Positions 34,557 to 45,400 of a stretch of 64,000 nucleotides of DNA are shown here, in pieces. The notes beneath the pieces are model-generated. The model made no database searches. It was given only the letters and a program-made list of their open reading frames with translations, and had not been told where the DNA came from. The stretch is from Streptacidiphilus carbonis. Its GTDB lineage: Bacteria; Actinomycetota; Actinomycetes; Streptomycetales; Streptomycetaceae. Made by a program: the position numbers and the translations under genes. Location of the stretch: NCBI RefSeq assembly GCF_000787775.1, contig NZ_BBPM01000005.1, positions 133,378 through 197,377 of the forward strand. Direction: 5' to 3'. Position 1 is the stretch's first letter. Every line of letters starts with the position of its first letter.

Positions 34557-35402
34557 ATGTCGTCTTCGAAGCCGGTCGTGCCGGCCACCGCGATGCAGCT
34601 CCCGATCTGCTGCACCTGCGGCGTGCAGTACGGGGCAGCACGCACTGACTGCCCGATCTGCCTGGACGAGCGGCAGTACGTCGGCTGGGAGGGCCAGCGT
34701 TGGACCACGCTGGCCGAGTTGCGCGCCGGCGACCGTCGAGGCCGGCTCGACGAGGAGGGACCCGGGGTGATCGGGGTCGGCGCCGTGCCGTCGGTGGCCA
34801 TCGGCCAGCGTGCGCTGCTGGTCCGTTCACCGTCGGGCAACGTGCTGTGGGACTGCGTGGGCTACCTCGACGACGATCTCGCCGCCGAGATCGAAGCCCT
34901 GGGTGGGATCAGCGCGATCGCCGTCAGCCATCCGCACTTCTACGGCGTGATGACCGAGTGGGGCCGGGCCTTCGGCGCCCCGGTGTACGTCCACGCCGCC
35001 GACCGGGAGTGGGTGGGGCGGCCCGATCCGGTGATCGAGTACTGGACCGGCGACACCCACCGGATCGCCCCCGGCCTGACGCTGATCAACGCGGGCACGC
35101 ACTTCGCCGGGGGCACGGTGCTGCACTGGGCCGACGACCCGGAGGGCCGCGGCGCGCTGTTCAGCGGCGACATCTTCATGGTGGTGATGGACCGGCGCTG
35201 GGTCAGCTTCATGTACAGCATCCCCAACTTCATTCCGGAGCGGCCGAGCACCATCCGCCGCGCGCTCGCGCTGGTCGAGCCGTTCGCCTTCGAGCGCATC
35301 TACGGTGCGTTCTGGGGACGCGTGGTCAGCGCCGACGGGGCGGCAGCGGTCCGGCGCTCCGCGGAACGGTACCTGCGCTTCGCGACGGAAAACGACTCGT
35401 AG
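34557..35402 (+). CDS. MBL-fold hydrolase-like protein with N-terminal zinc ribbon
   Basis: A 281-residue protein. Residues 16-40 contain the Cys-rich motif ICCTCGVQYGAARTDCPIC, probably a structural zinc ribbon or rubredoxin-like knuckle. The rest is a metallo-beta-lactamase-type fold: VSHPHFYGVM is the first metal-binding loop, GTHFAGGTVLHWADD the second and LFSGDIFMVVMD the third. The usual HxHxDH is altered to HPHFYG, so the metal site is incomplete or different. ATG at 34557 is the first in-frame start that includes the Cys motif. Function not assignable. Confidence 0.8.
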   Translation: MSSSKPVVPATAMQLPICCTCGVQYGAARTDCPICLDERQYVGWEGQRWTTLAELRAGDRRGRLDEEGPGVIGVGAVPSVAIGQRALLVRSPSGNVLWDCVGYLDDDLAAEIEALGGISAIAVSHPHFYGVMTEWGRAFGAPVYVHAADREWVGRPDPVIEYWTGDTHRIAPGLTLINAGTHFAGGTVLHWADDPEGRGALFSGDIFMVVMDRRWVSFMYSIPNFIPERPSTIRRALALVEPFAFERIYGAFWGRVVSADGAAAVRRSAERYLRFATENDS

Positions 35403-35423
35403 CGGCCGGCGCGGCGGGGACGC

Positions 35424-36380
35424 TCAGGCTGCGGCGGGCTCCGGGTCGAGGACCGAGTCGATCTCGGCCAGTTCCTCCGGCGTCGGCACCCACTGCCCGG
35501 CGGCGGCGTTGGCGCGCACCTGATCGGCGTTGGTCGCCCCGGCGATGACCGAGCCGCAGCCGGGCCGGGCCGCCAGCGCGCCCACGCCGATCTCCAGGAC
35601 GCTGCGCCCGTGCGCCTCACCCCAGGCCGCGAGGCGCTCGACCGTGTCCAGACCGGCCTCGGTCACCCGCTCGGGCCGCGAGGCCAGGCGCGAGCCCGCA
35701 GGCACGCCCGTGACCCGGCGCACCTTCCCGGTGAGCATGCCGTTCGCCAGCGGGAAGTACGGCAGCACACCCAGTCCGTAGTGCAGCGCCGCGGGCACCA
35801 CCTCCCGCTCCACGCCGCGTTCGAGCAGCGACCACTCGTTCTGGGCCGATACGAACGGGACGGCCCCGATCTCCCGGGCCACGTGCGCGGCCTCGGCGAT
35901 CTGCCAGCCGGCGAGGTTCGAGTGCCCGATGTAGCGCACCTTGCCTTCCCGTACCAGCTCGCTGAGCGCGGCCAGCGTCTCGGCGATCGGGGTGCGCGGG
36001 TCCGGGGTGTGCAGCTGGTACAGGTCGATGTGGTCGGTCTGCAGGCGCCGCAGCGACTCCTCGACCGCGCGCCGGATGTAGGCCCGGCCCCCCTTCGACC
36101 CGGCCGCCGGCCCGTATCCCAGGTCCGCGCTCTGATGGCCGAACTTGGTGGCCAGCACGACCTCGTCGCGCCGCCCCTTCAGTGCCTGCCCCAGCAGCGT
36201 CTCGGAGGCGCCCGCACCGCCGTACATGTCCGCGGTGTCGAAGAGCGTCACCCCGGCGTCGAGCGCCGCGTCGACCACCGCGAGCGTCTGGGCCGCGTCC
36301 AGACGCCGGCCGAAGTTGTTGCAGCCGAGCCCGACCACCGAGACCAGCAGCCCGCTGTTGCCAAGCGTTCGATATTCCAT
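35424..36380 (-). CDS. Aldo/keto reductase
   Basis: A 318-residue NADPH-dependent reductase of the aldo/keto reductase (TIM barrel) superfamily. The catalytic tetrad is visible: Asp48 and Tyr53 in FDTADMYGGAG, Lys79 in LATKFG, His124 in DLYQLH. The C-terminal cofactor loop GCGSVIAGATNADQVRANAA carries the 2'-phosphate-binding residues. Start ATG at 36380. It is upstream of nothing obvious and downstream of the hexapeptide-repeat gene. The substrate is unknown. Confidence 0.92.
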   Translation of the reverse strand: MEYRTLGNSGLLVSVVGLGCNNFGRRLDAAQTLAVVDAALDAGVTLFDTADMYGGAGASETLLGQALKGRRDEVVLATKFGHQSADLGYGPAAGSKGGRAYIRRAVEESLRRLQTDHIDLYQLHTPDPRTPIAETLAALSELVREGKVRYIGHSNLAGWQIAEAAHVAREIGAVPFVSAQNEWSLLERGVEREVVPAALHYGLGVLPYFPLANGMLTGKVRRVTGVPAGSRLASRPERVTEAGLDTVERLAAWGEAHGRSVLEIGVGALAARPGCGSVIAGATNADQVRANAAAGQWVPTPEELAEIDSVLDPEPAAA

Positions 36381-36418
36381 GGGGCCACTCTAGATCCGGC
36401 TCGACCTCGGGCCGCGCC

Positions 36419-37033
36419 TCAGCTCTCGCAGTCGTCGCGGTGGCGGCCGAGGGCGCGGCCGAAGCGATCGGAGATGCCCGGCATCAGGCTCCCGCCGTCG
36501 GCCGGTCGCTCCAGGCCGAACACGTAGCCGGGGAAGTCCAACTCCTTCTGCGCCGCCCAGATCGCTTCGTGGTCGGCAGCCGGAAGGACCCGGAGGGGAT
36601 CGCCCACGGCCACCCAGCCGATGGGCACCAGGGAGTCGGCGGGCAGCACCGTGCGCAGGTGCACGACGGCGTTGATGCGCACCTCGGAGCGCGTGCCGAT
36701 CCGGGCCCCGTTGAACACACGGCAGCCGGTGGCCAGGAACACCTCGTCCTCCACCTGACAGCCGGTCAGGTACGAGGCGGGCCCCACCAGGACCTGCCGG
36801 CCCAGGCGCAGCGGATCGCGGCGGGTGCCGCGCAGCACGGCGTTCTCCATCACGATGGTGCCCTCGCCCAACTCCACCGGGCCGCCCTCGGCGGTGAGCA
36901 CGGCGCCGAACAGCACCCGGCAGTCCGGCCCCACCCGCACATCCCCGCAGAGCGTCGCATTCGGCGCGACATAGGCGGTGGGGTGGACCGTCGGCGAACA
37001 ACCCTCGTGCTCAAGCAGCATGAAGGCGATCAT
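36419..37033 (-). CDS. Left-handed beta-helix (gamma-carbonic-anhydrase/transferase-like) protein
   Basis: A 204-residue protein with hexapeptide repeats from residue 20 (HPTAYVAPNATLCGDVRVGP, then EGTIVMENAVLRG and LVGPASYLTGCQVEDEV), forming a trimeric left-handed helix. In gamma-carbonic anhydrases three His bind the metal. Here the corresponding positions are only partly conserved, so an acetyltransferase or inactive member is possible. ATG at 37033 is taken; a GTG nine bases earlier is an alternative. It is only 12 bp from the VOC gene, which suggests an operon. Confidence 0.82.
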   Translation of the reverse strand: MIAFMLLEHEGCSPTVHPTAYVAPNATLCGDVRVGPDCRVLFGAVLTAEGGPVELGEGTIVMENAVLRGTRRDPLRLGRQVLVGPASYLTGCQVEDEVFLATGCRVFNGARIGTRSEVRINAVVHLRTVLPADSLVPIGWVAVGDPLRVLPAADHEAIWAAQKELDFPGYVFGLERPADGGSLMPGISDRFGRALGRHRDDCES

Positions 37034-37045
37034 GCCACACACCCG

Positions 37046-37432
37046 TCAGGGGCGAAAGCGCAGCGGGTGGTCGGCGGGGACCTCCACGACCGCGATGCGC
37101 ACCCCGTCCGGGTCCTCGATCCACATCTCGACCAGCCCCCACGGCTCGCGCACCGGGGGGCGCGCGATGGCGACGCCGCGCCCCACGAGTTCCTGGTGCG
37201 CGCGGTCCACGTCCGCGACCTGGAGCCACAGCCGCAGGCCCGGCGCCGGCGGCTGCTCGGCCCGGCCGGAGACTTCCAGGAAGCCGCCGCCCAGGAAGTA
37301 CACCGTGCCGCGCTCGGGCCCGGTGCCGAACTCGCGGTAGACGACCAGGCCCAGCTGCCGACCGTAGAAGTCCCGCGAACGCTCGGGGTCGGTGGGACGC
37401 AGAAGGGTCCGGCTGCTCAGTACGTGCACCAT
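37046..37432 (-). CDS. VOC (glyoxalase/bleomycin-resistance) family protein
   Basis: A 128-residue protein of the vicinal oxygen chelate fold. Two beta-alpha-beta-beta-beta halves are visible: DPERSRDFYGRQLGLVVYRE, then DVDRAHQELVGRGVAIARPP with MWIEDPDGVRIAVVEV at the end. The His/Glu metal ligands are not all apparent (Glu near residue 54 and 110). Start ATG at 37432. It probably forms a two-gene operon with the hexapeptide protein. Substrate unknown. Confidence 0.85.
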   Translation of the reverse strand: MVHVLSSRTLLRPTDPERSRDFYGRQLGLVVYREFGTGPERGTVYFLGGGFLEVSGRAEQPPAPGLRLWLQVADVDRAHQELVGRGVAIARPPVREPWGLVEMWIEDPDGVRIAVVEVPADHPLRFRP

Positions 37433-37506
37433 GCCGAGCGACCCTATCCGCCGGGTTAGGCTCTGCAGGCCGCCGCCACGCAGTCGATCAGCAGGGAGAC
37501 ACGACG

Positions 37507-38055
37507 ATGGACACCGCCGACCGCGCCGCCGGAGCGCTCAGCTACCGGGACGCCACCGAGGCCGACGTCCAGGCGCTGGTGCTGCTCATCGAGTCGGCCT
37601 ACCGCGGGGATTCCAGCCGCGTCGGCTGGACCACCGAGGCCGACATCCTGCACGGGTCGCGCACCGACCCCGACGGCGTGCGCGCGGTCATCGCCAAGCC
37701 CGGCAGCAAGCTGGTCACCGTCGAGCGCGACGGCGGCCTGGTCGCCTGCTGCCAGCTCGAACACCGCGGTGACGCGGCCTACTTCGGGATGTTCGCGGTC
37801 TCTCCCGCACTTCAGGGCGCGGGCCTGGGCAAGCAGATCATCGCCGAGGCCGAGCGCATCGCACGGGCCCAGTGGGGCGTGCAGGAGATGCACATGACCG
37901 TGATCTCGGTGCGGGAGGAGCTGATCGCCTTCTACGAGCGGCGCGGTTACCGCCGTACCGGAGAGCTGACGCCCTTCCCGTACGGCGACGAGCGGGTCGG
38001 CCTGCCGCAACGCGACGACCTCGTTTTCGAGCTGCTGGTCAAGGAACTGGGCTGA
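37507..38055 (+). CDS. GNAT-family N-acetyltransferase
   Basis: A 182-residue acetyltransferase. The acetyl-CoA P-loop is in FAVSPALQGAGLGKQIIAEA (Q-x-x-G-x-G, residues about 99-118) and the terminal block AFYERRGYRRTGELTPFP is motif B. ATG at 37507 is preceded by AGGGAG. It is divergent from the VOC gene. Target unknown; the protein lacks features for a specific subfamily. Confidence 0.88.
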   Translation: MDTADRAAGALSYRDATEADVQALVLLIESAYRGDSSRVGWTTEADILHGSRTDPDGVRAVIAKPGSKLVTVERDGGLVACCQLEHRGDAAYFGMFAVSPALQGAGLGKQIIAEAERIARAQWGVQEMHMTVISVREELIAFYERRGYRRTGELTPFPYGDERVGLPQRDDLVFELLVKELG

Positions 38056-38112
38056 ACGGAGGAGTGCGCGGCGGAGGGGCGCGCACGGTGGCGAGGCGTC
38101 GGTCCGCGCGTC

Positions 38113-38892
38113 TCAGGCGGCGGGCCCGTCCAGGCGGCCGGGGAGGGGGGCGGTGTCCTCGTCAGCGGGGGCGTCGGGGACGGTTCCGGACCATCGGCGC
38201 AGCACGGTGTTCAGCCGCGGCATCAACGCGCAGGTCAGGGCTGTGGCGAGGAACCAGCCGGCGATGACGTCGGTGGGCCAGTGGACGCCCAGGTAGACCC
38301 GGCTGAAGCCGACTCCCACCGCCCACAGCGCCGGCAGGACGCAGGCCGGCAGCCGGGTCCACCACCGGCGGCACCACGGGTACAGGGCTGCCGCCAACGC
38401 GATCGCGACCAGCGCGGAGGTCGTGGTGTGGCCCGACGGCATGGCCGAGCCGCCGGCCGCGGTGGCCCAGTCGGCCCGGGGCGGCCTCGGCCTGGCCAGA
38501 GCCGTGGCCAGGGTGACCCGCGCGGCCTCGCCGAGCGCCAGACCCAGCACCCCGAGGAGCGCACCGCGCCACCACAGCACGCGGCTCCTCGACGCGAGGG
38601 CCCCGGCCAGGGCCGCGAGGACATACGGCGGGGTGCCGGTCCCGGTGAACGTGACGGCGCGGGCGGCGCTGGTCAGTCCCGGCGACCGCCGCGCCAGGAA
38701 CCAGCGGTGCAGCGAGGTGTCGACGGCGAACGGGGTGCCGTGGCGCAGGGCCACCGTGGTCACCAGCGCCGCGAGCAGCACGGCCGCCGCCGCGGCTGAC
38801 ACCAGGCGCCGTCGCGGTGGCCGCGCCGGGGCCGACGGAGGTCCGAGCGCTCTCGCGAGCCAGCTCCGCCAGGAGCCGCGGTCCGCACCCAT
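38113..38892 (-). CDS. PAP2-family phosphatase (membrane lipid phosphatase)
   Basis: A 259-residue membrane protein with about five helices. It carries the three phosphatase motifs: LARPRPPRAD (motif 1, KxxxxxxRP-like), SAMPSGHTTT (motif 2) and SRVYLGVHWPTDV (motif 3, with the catalytic His). It would dephosphorylate lipid phosphates such as undecaprenyl or phosphatidate. ATG at 38892 is preferred because GGAGG lies seven bases upstream; the longer frame from 38937 has none. Confidence 0.9.
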   Translation of the reverse strand: MGADRGSWRSWLARALGPPSAPARPPRRRLVSAAAAAVLLAALVTTVALRHGTPFAVDTSLHRWFLARRSPGLTSAARAVTFTGTGTPPYVLAALAGALASRSRVLWWRGALLGVLGLALGEAARVTLATALARPRPPRADWATAAGGSAMPSGHTTTSALVAIALAAALYPWCRRWWTRLPACVLPALWAVGVGFSRVYLGVHWPTDVIAGWFLATALTCALMPRLNTVLRRWSGTVPDAPADEDTAPLPGRLDGPAA

Positions 38893-38947
38893 CGCTGCCC
38901 TCCACAGTCGCCTCAGCCGGATGGTGGCAGCCATCATCCCAGAGTGT

Positions 38948-39673
38948 CTACATTGCTGTAGTCACCAGCCGCTGCCGACCGGCGTTCCACTGCTGCCACG
39001 GGCACCGTAAGTTGCGGCCCTCTTCCTGGACGGCGTTCGCCTGCACGCTGCCGGCGGACACCCACTGCCGGTCGGCGGCGGCTGGTGACTCAGCGGCGAG
39101 CCGGCGCCGGCACACCGCGACGACCACCAGGGGCCACACCGTCTGGGCCGCGCACAGGGCCCGTTCGGCGACGCCGGCGACACCGTGGCCACGCAGCTCC
39201 GCCAGGAACCACAGAACCCCGGCCAGCATCAGCAGGGTCACCACCAGCACCGTCCACGGTCTGAGCACCCACGGTGCGCCCGCACCGCGCCGGGTGGCCA
39301 GCACCGGCCACAGGGCCATCAAGGCGAAGCCCACCCCGACGACCGTGCCGTGCCGCAGCGACGCTCCGGCGCGTGGTTCCGGCGTCAGCGCGAGCACCAT
39401 CGCCGCCACGCCGCCGGCCGCCAGGGCGATGCGCCCCACCGGCGGGACGGCCCGCAGCCCGGCCGCCGTGGCGACATGGCACACCCCGAGGCCCGCGATC
39501 GCCGCGGTCATCAGCCACCGGTAGGGCTCCCCCACCGAGGCCAGGGTGCTGATCGTGTCCGTGACCGGGTCGTAGCCCGGTCCCAGCAGGACTGCCGCGA
39601 CCGTCCAGCCGCCGACCAGCAGGACCGGCGCCGTTCCCGCAGTAATCACGGTCCACCAGGGGACAGGGCGCAT
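38948..39673 (-). CDS. DUF998 membrane protein
   Basis: A 241-residue protein with six predicted membrane helices in the first 195 residues, beginning WWTVITAGTAPVLLVGGWTV and including the DUF998-like PGYDPVTDTISTLAS loop (about residues 32-46). A polar tail from residue 195 has no recognised domain. The DUF998 family has no known function. ATG at 39673. It lies upstream of the PAP2 gene on the same strand with a gap of only 55 bp and may be co-transcribed. Confidence 0.82.
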   Translation of the reverse strand: MRPVPWWTVITAGTAPVLLVGGWTVAAVLLGPGYDPVTDTISTLASVGEPYRWLMTAAIAGLGVCHVATAAGLRAVPPVGRIALAAGGVAAMVLALTPEPRAGASLRHGTVVGVGFALMALWPVLATRRGAGAPWVLRPWTVLVVTLLMLAGVLWFLAELRGHGVAGVAERALCAAQTVWPLVVVAVCRRRLAAESPAAADRQWVSAGSVQANAVQEEGRNLRCPWQQWNAGRQRLVTTAM

Positions 39674-39718
39674 CCTTCCACGTTAGAACGGAGCGCCCGC
39701 CGGCACCTGTCGGCGCGG

Positions 39719-41236
39719 CTACGCCTTGTCCTGCATCGAGCGGCGGGCCGGGTTGCCCTGCTGGTCGGCCTTGGGGTCCTTCTCCCCGGCCTTGGCGTTC
39801 ACGCCGTCCCTGATGCGTCGGCCCGTCTCGGGGTCGATGCGGGTCCAGTACTCGAAGGCCCGCTGCAGGACCGGTTCGGTGACACCGTTCAGGAGATGGC
39901 CCACCACGTTGTCGACCAGACGGGCGCGGGCTTCGTCGTCCATGACATCGCGCACCAGCGTCCCGGCCTGGCCCCAGTCGTCGTCCTGCGCGTGGTCGAC
40001 GTAGGCCGTGCGGGTGATCTCCCCGCTCACCTGCCAGCTGGGCGGCGTGCCGAACCGGCCGGTGTCGGCGGCCGGGCCGCCCTTGGAATTGGGCGCGTAC
40101 ACCGGGTCGGCGGTCCTCCGGTACGCCATCGGCCCGTCCTTGGAGTAGCTGTGCACCGGGACGGTCGGAGCGTTGACCGGCAGCTGCTGGTAGTTGGCGC
40201 CGATGCGGTGGCGGTGGGCGTCCGCGTAGGCGAACAGTCGCGCCAGCAGCATGCGGTCGGGGCTGGGGCCGATGCCGGGAACGAAGTTGTTGGGCTGGAA
40301 GGCGGCCTGTTCGATCTCGGCGTGGTGGTCCTCGGGGTTGCGGTCCAGGGTCAGCCGGCCGACCTCGATGAGCGGGTAGTCGCTGTGCGGCCACACCTTG
40401 GTCAGGTCGAACGGGTTGAACCGGTAGGCCGCGGCGTCCTCGTCCGGCATCACCTGGACGTACAGTGTCCAGCTCGGGTACTGCCCGTCGCGGATGTGCT
40501 CGAACAGATCACGGGTGTGGTAGTCGGTGTCCACGGCCGCCATCTGGTCGGCCTCGTGCTGGGTGAAGTGCTCGATGCCCTGGTCGGTCTTGAAGTGGTA
40601 CTTCACCCAGGACCGGCGGCCCTGCTCGTTGATCCACATGTAGGTGTGGGAGCTGTAGCCGTTCATGTGCCGCCAGGTGCGCGGGATGCCCCGGTCGCCC
40701 ATGAGCCAGGTCACCTGGTGGGCGGTCTCGGGTGACAGGGTCCAGAAGTCCCACTGCATGTCGTGGTCGCGCAGGTTGTTGTCGGCCCGGCGCTTCTGGG
40801 AGCGGATGAAGTGCTGGAACTTCAGCGGGTCCTTCACGAAGAACACCGGGGTGTTGTTGCCGACCATGTCGTAGTTGCCCTGGGTGGTGTAGAACTTCAG
40901 GGCGAATCCGCGCGGGTCCCGCCAGGTGTCCGGGCTTCCGCGCTCGCCGGCGACCGTCGAGAACCGCGCCAGCACCTCGGTACGCACGCCCGGCTGGAAG
41001 ACGGCCGCCTTGGTGAAGGCGCTGACGTCCCCGGTCACCGCGAAGTGGCCGAAGGCGCCGCTGCCCTTGGCGTGGGGCTGCCGCTCGGGGATGCGCTCCC
41101 GGTTGAACTGGGCCATCTGCTCGATCAGGTACCCGTCCTGCAGCAGCAGCGGACCGTCCGCCCCCGCTGTCAGCGAATGCTCGTCGCTCTCGGCGGGAGC
41201 GCCCGAGTCGGTGGTGGTGGCCGGAACCTCAGTCAT
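39719..41236 (-). CDS. Monofunctional heme catalase
   Basis: A 505-residue catalase of the small-subunit (clade 3) type, breaking down hydrogen peroxide. The distal His55 is in [13 protein letters not shown], Asn128 in [12 protein letters not shown], and the proximal heme ligand Tyr337 in [14 protein letters not shown]. The NADPH-binding region is intact. Start ATG at 41236 gives the usual length. A Lys/Asp-rich tail ends the protein. It is transcribed in the same direction as the BrkB gene upstream, 38 bp away. No OxyR or CatR repressor gene is adjacent. Confidence 0.95.
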   Translation of the reverse strand: MTEVPATTTDSGAPAESDEHSLTAGADGPLLLQDGYLIEQMAQFNRERIPERQPHAKGSGAFGHFAVTGDVSAFTKAAVFQPGVRTEVLARFSTVAGERGSPDTWRDPRGFALKFYTTQGNYDMVGNNTPVFFVKDPLKFQHFIRSQKRRADNNLRDHDMQWDFWTLSPETAHQVTWLMGDRGIPRTWRHMNGYSSHTYMWINEQGRRSWVKYHFKTDQGIEHFTQHEADQMAAVDTDYHTRDLFEHIRDGQYPSWTLYVQVMPDEDAAAYRFNPFDLTKVWPHSDYPLIEVGRLTLDRNPEDHHAEIEQAAFQPNNFVPGIGPSPDRMLLARLFAYADAHRHRIGANYQQLPVNAPTVPVHSYSKDGPMAYRRTADPVYAPNSKGGPAADTGRFGTPPSWQVSGEITRTAYVDHAQDDDWGQAGTLVRDVMDDEARARLVDNVVGHLLNGVTEPVLQRAFEYWTRIDPETGRRIRDGVNAKAGEKDPKADQQGNPARRSMQDKA

Positions 41237-41274
41237 GCGACCTGCCTTCCCAAGAGGGTGCTGCGGGGTGCCAG

Positions 41275-42390
41275 CTACACGTATCCCCCGGTCCGATCCA
41301 CTAAACCGCGGTGCTGTGAACCGCGGCCCTGGCCGCGTCGCCCCGGCGTCCGCCGCGGGACGCGGTCACCGCCGGTGCCGGAGCAGGGACGGGGGCCAGG
41401 TGCGGGTGTCCCGGGTTCGACGTACGGCTCGGCCTCCTCGGGCAGTCCGTCCCTGATCGCGCGTTCGCGGGCGAGTTCCGCGTCGAGCTCCAGGCCCAGC
41501 AGGATGGCCAGATTGGAGATCCACAGCCAGACCAGGAAGACGATGACGCCGGCCAGCGTGCCGTAGGTCTTGTTGTAGCTGCCGAAGTTCGTCACATACA
41601 GCGCGAATCCTCCGGATGCCAGCAGCCACACGACCACGGCCAGCAGACTCCCCGGGGTGAGCCAGCGCGGGTGGGGCGCCCGGACGTTCGGCGCGGCCCA
41701 GTACAGGACGGCGATCATCACGATCACCAGGACCACCAGGACCGGCCATTTGGCGATGGACCAGGCCGTCAGCCCGGCGCTGCCCACGCCCAGGAACCGG
41801 CCGGTCTGGTCCGCCAGCGGCCCGCTGAACACGACGATCACAGCGCTGGCTGCCAGCAGCACCATCATCAGCACGGTCAGCCCGAGCCGCAGCGGCAGCG
41901 TCTTCCAGACCGGGCGCCCCTCGCGGATGTCGTAGACGCTGTTGGAGGCGCGGATGAAGGCCGCGATGTACCCGGACGAGGACCACAGCGCGCCCAGCAG
42001 GCCGACCACGGCCAGCACGCCACCGGTACCCCGGCTTGCCTGCAACTGCGTGACGGTGGAGCGCACCACGGTACGGGCCGCCCCCGGAGTGAACTGCTGC
42101 AGGTTGTCCAGGAGCCGGTTGGTGGTCGAGGGGCCCGCCAGTCCCAGCAGAGCGACCAGGACCAGGAGCGCCGGAAAGATCGCGAGCACCGCGTAGTACG
42201 TCAACGCCGCCGCCCGGTCCGACAGCTCGTCCTCGACGAACTGCCTCCCGGTCCGCTTCAGCACCGCCCGCCAGGAGCGGGAGCCGAGCTCCGCAGGCTT
42301 CTCCGGCGCCGCAGCGCCGTCCCGCTCGTCGGCTCCCGGCACCGGGGCGCCGCTGTCCACCCCTTCTGCTCCGTCGCTCTTGTCACCCAT
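41275..42390 (-). CDS. YihY/BrkB-family membrane protein
   Basis: A 371-residue protein with six to seven membrane helices of the BrkB/YihY family. Features are [20 protein letters not shown] (first helix), the [22 protein letters not shown] loop and [20 protein letters not shown] near residue 270. The ends are polar: an acidic start and an Arg/Gly-rich tail. The family was once thought to be ribonuclease BN, and the role is unknown. It may share a transcript with the catalase gene, 38 bp downstream. Confidence 0.9.
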   Translation of the reverse strand: MGDKSDGAEGVDSGAPVPGADERDGAAAPEKPAELGSRSWRAVLKRTGRQFVEDELSDRAAALTYYAVLAIFPALLVLVALLGLAGPSTTNRLLDNLQQFTPGAARTVVRSTVTQLQASRGTGGVLAVVGLLGALWSSSGYIAAFIRASNSVYDIREGRPVWKTLPLRLGLTVLMMVLLAASAVIVVFSGPLADQTGRFLGVGSAGLTAWSIAKWPVLVVLVIVMIAVLYWAAPNVRAPHPRWLTPGSLLAVVVWLLASGGFALYVTNFGSYNKTYGTLAGVIVFLVWLWISNLAILLGLELDAELARERAIRDGLPEEAEPYVEPGTPAPGPRPCSGTGGDRVPRRTPGRRGQGRGSQHRGLVDRTGGYV

Positions 42391-42478
42391 AAGGGACGGA
42401 TAACCGGGAATGTCCGCTTCAATCGCCGTCGATGACGAAACCCCTCGAACAGTCAGGGAGGGGCGCCGGGCGGGGCGG

Positions 42479-45400
42479 CTACCGTGCCCACGTCCTCGGG
42501 ACGTTGTAGCCCTCGACCCGCAGCGCGGGCCGACCCGAGGGGAGCGCCTCGGCGGGCCAGGAGAGGGTGACCGACTGCGACTCCCCGGGCAGCAGCCACA
42601 GGTAGTTGTCCCCGTACAGGGTCGGCAGCACCCGCTCGCCGCTGTGGTCGTCCAGCAGCGACAGCCGTATCATCGCCGCCACGGCCGAGCCCCGGTTGCG
42701 GACCGTCGCGGTCAGCGTCCGGCGCGCGCCCGAGCCGCTCGGGCCGCTGATCGCGGCCGAGACGCGTACGGCCGGAGCGCTGTTGAGCACCGCCATGTCG
42801 GTGGGCTGCCGGTAGCGCCAGTAGGTGTTGGTGGACCGGACCCGCCCGTCGCCGTCCGTCAGGGCCAGCCGCAGCAGGTGGAATCCGGGCAGGTCGTCGG
42901 TCCAGCCGACGGCGAAGGCCTGCGTCGTGCTCGACGCCGCGACGTCCAGCGTCGTCCGCCGGGTCGCGCTTAGCTGCTGCCCCTTGATGTCGAGCAGCTG
43001 GGCCGTGACGGTCGCTCCGTCGAGCGTCCCGGGCGTGTGGTTCACGGCGATGACCTGCCAGTCGACCGGACCGGCCTGGACGTGGACGGCTTCACAAGCC
43101 TTACGGGCGCCGTAGTAGGTCCCGTTGACGTCGAAGTCGTAGTCGTAGGTCTGCCACACCGTGCTGTGCCACGCCGGGTGGGACATCCACAGCATCAGAC
43201 CGCTCGCGTCGTTCCAGAGGTTGGCGTTCCATGCCTCGAACATGGCCCGGGTGTTCTCGTAGTTGACGAACTGTGCCTTACGGGCCAGGTCGTCCAGGCC
43301 GGCGGCGGTTCCGAGCCGGGACTCGATCGCCGCCCGGTAGTTCTGCGGGGCCTGGTTCCCCTTGGTGCTCCAGTCGTGATAGAACCAGGCTCCGCCTATC
43401 GGCCACTCCGGTTCGTCGCCGACCAGGTTCCGCAGGCTCTCGGCGGTGGACACCACCGGCATGCCGATCTCGGTGTGGAAGCCGAAGCTGCCGCTGCCGT
43501 AGGTGCTGGGGGCGTAGTACCGCTCCGGCTCCACCCAGCCGTACGGGCCTCCTCCGGTGACGATGCCGCCGGCCGAGTTGTTCTGGTAGAAGAGGTCGGG
43601 GGCCGCGGCCGCCACGGCCTGCCGCATGCCGGTGTCGATCGCCGCCGGCGGGTTGCCCTCGTTGGCTCCGCACCAGACCACGATGCTGGGGTGGATGCGG
43701 TAGCGCAGCACCGTGTCCCGGGCCAGGTCGTTGAAGGCGGTGTGGTCGGGCGGGTCCATGCCCCAGGCGTTGGGGAAGTCGTTCCAGACCAGCAGGCCGT
43801 GCTCGTCGCAACTGGCGTAGAACTCCTCCCGGTTGCTGCAGCCGACCCAGTTGCGGATCATCGTGAAGTTCATGTCGCGGTGCATCCGCACGGCCGCGTC
43901 CATCCGGGCTTCGGGCATCCGGCGCAACAGCTCGTCCCAGCCCCAGTTGCCGCCGCGGCAGAACACCCGGACGCCGTTCACACTGATCTTCAGCGGCGTC
44001 GGGGCGTTGTCCACGGACTTGACGTCGGTCCAGGTCGCGCCGTCGTCGGACACCTGGATCAGATAGGTCTTCGGATACGCCTGCTCCCACACGATCACGA
44101 CCCGGTCGAAGGCGACCGGGGCGCCCAGGTCGACCTGGATCCACTGGTCGTCCTGGTAGGCCGAGGACCAGCGGGTGTCGGGGTTGCCGTCGGTGGCGTT
44201 GGCGGCCGGGTTGGACCCGTCCTCGGACGAGGCGCTGACCGCCTTGTGCAGGGCCAGGTCGGTGCCGGGCGCGCTGCTGCCGATCACCGAGAGGGCCCAA
44301 AGGGAGAACCCCCAACCCGTGGCCCGGGTCCGGCACTTCACCCGGACGTAGCGCGCCTGCCGCGCCCCGAGCGGCACCGACTGGGTGTACGCGTCGTCGG
44401 TGCTGGTGAACGGCAGTGGGACGGCGTAGTCGTAACCGAACTGCCGGATGCCGAAGCGGGCGGTGCGCCGGTCGCTCTGCTGGCCGTCGACCGACGCGGT
44501 GAGCGCGAGGTCGTGCAGGTCGGGACTGCCGTAGCCGTTCGGCCACCACAGCTTCGGGTTGCGGAGGAGCAACTGGGGGTGGCTGTCCGGGGTGAAGGTG
44601 GCGTCGAGGCTGCCGCCCGCCGGGACGGTGACGGTCTGTGACACGGTGACGTCGTCGAAGGCGGCGGTGACGGTGACCTGCTGGTCGGCGGTGTCGGCGT
44701 TGTGCACCGGGACCACGATGGTGAGCGCGGCCTTGCTGGTCAGGGGCAGGTCGGGAAGGCGGGTGTCGACCCGCGGGTCGCCGATGACGGCGTGGCCGGT
44801 CGAGCGCAGCCGCACATGGTTCCAGATCCCGGAGACCCGGTCCCGTACCGCCGGCATCCAGTCCCAGCCCGAGGACGCGAGGTAGGTGGGCGAGTTGCGG
44901 TTCATCATGTCGGCGCCCGCGTCGACGAAGGACAGGCCGTCAGGTCCCTTGTCGCCCGGGCTGCCCGGGAACGGCATCGGCGTGATCTTCACCGCGAGCG
45001 CCTGTGCCCCCTCGGCGGCCAGCAGGGACGTCACATCGTGCGCCGAGCGGGCGAAGGGGTAGGTCAGCCCGCCCGCCTGCCGGCCGTTGAGCCAGATGTC
45101 GGCCTGGTGGTTGACCCCGTCGAACTCCAGCCAGACATGGCGGCCGGCGCCGGTGCGCAGCTCGCTCGGCAGGGCGAACTCGCGCCGGTACCACCACGAG
45201 TGGCGCGACAGTGCCTCGGGGATCCGCAGGTTGTTCAGGCCGGCCACCGGATCGGGCAGGTGCCCCTGCTCGACCAGGGAGGTCAGCACGGTGCCGGGGA
45301 CGGTGGCGGGCAGCCAGCCGCTGACGTCCACCGCGGGCCGGGACAGCTCCGCGCCGGTGCCCGCGGCCCGGTCGTCCATGGTCAGCGTCCAGCCCGACTC

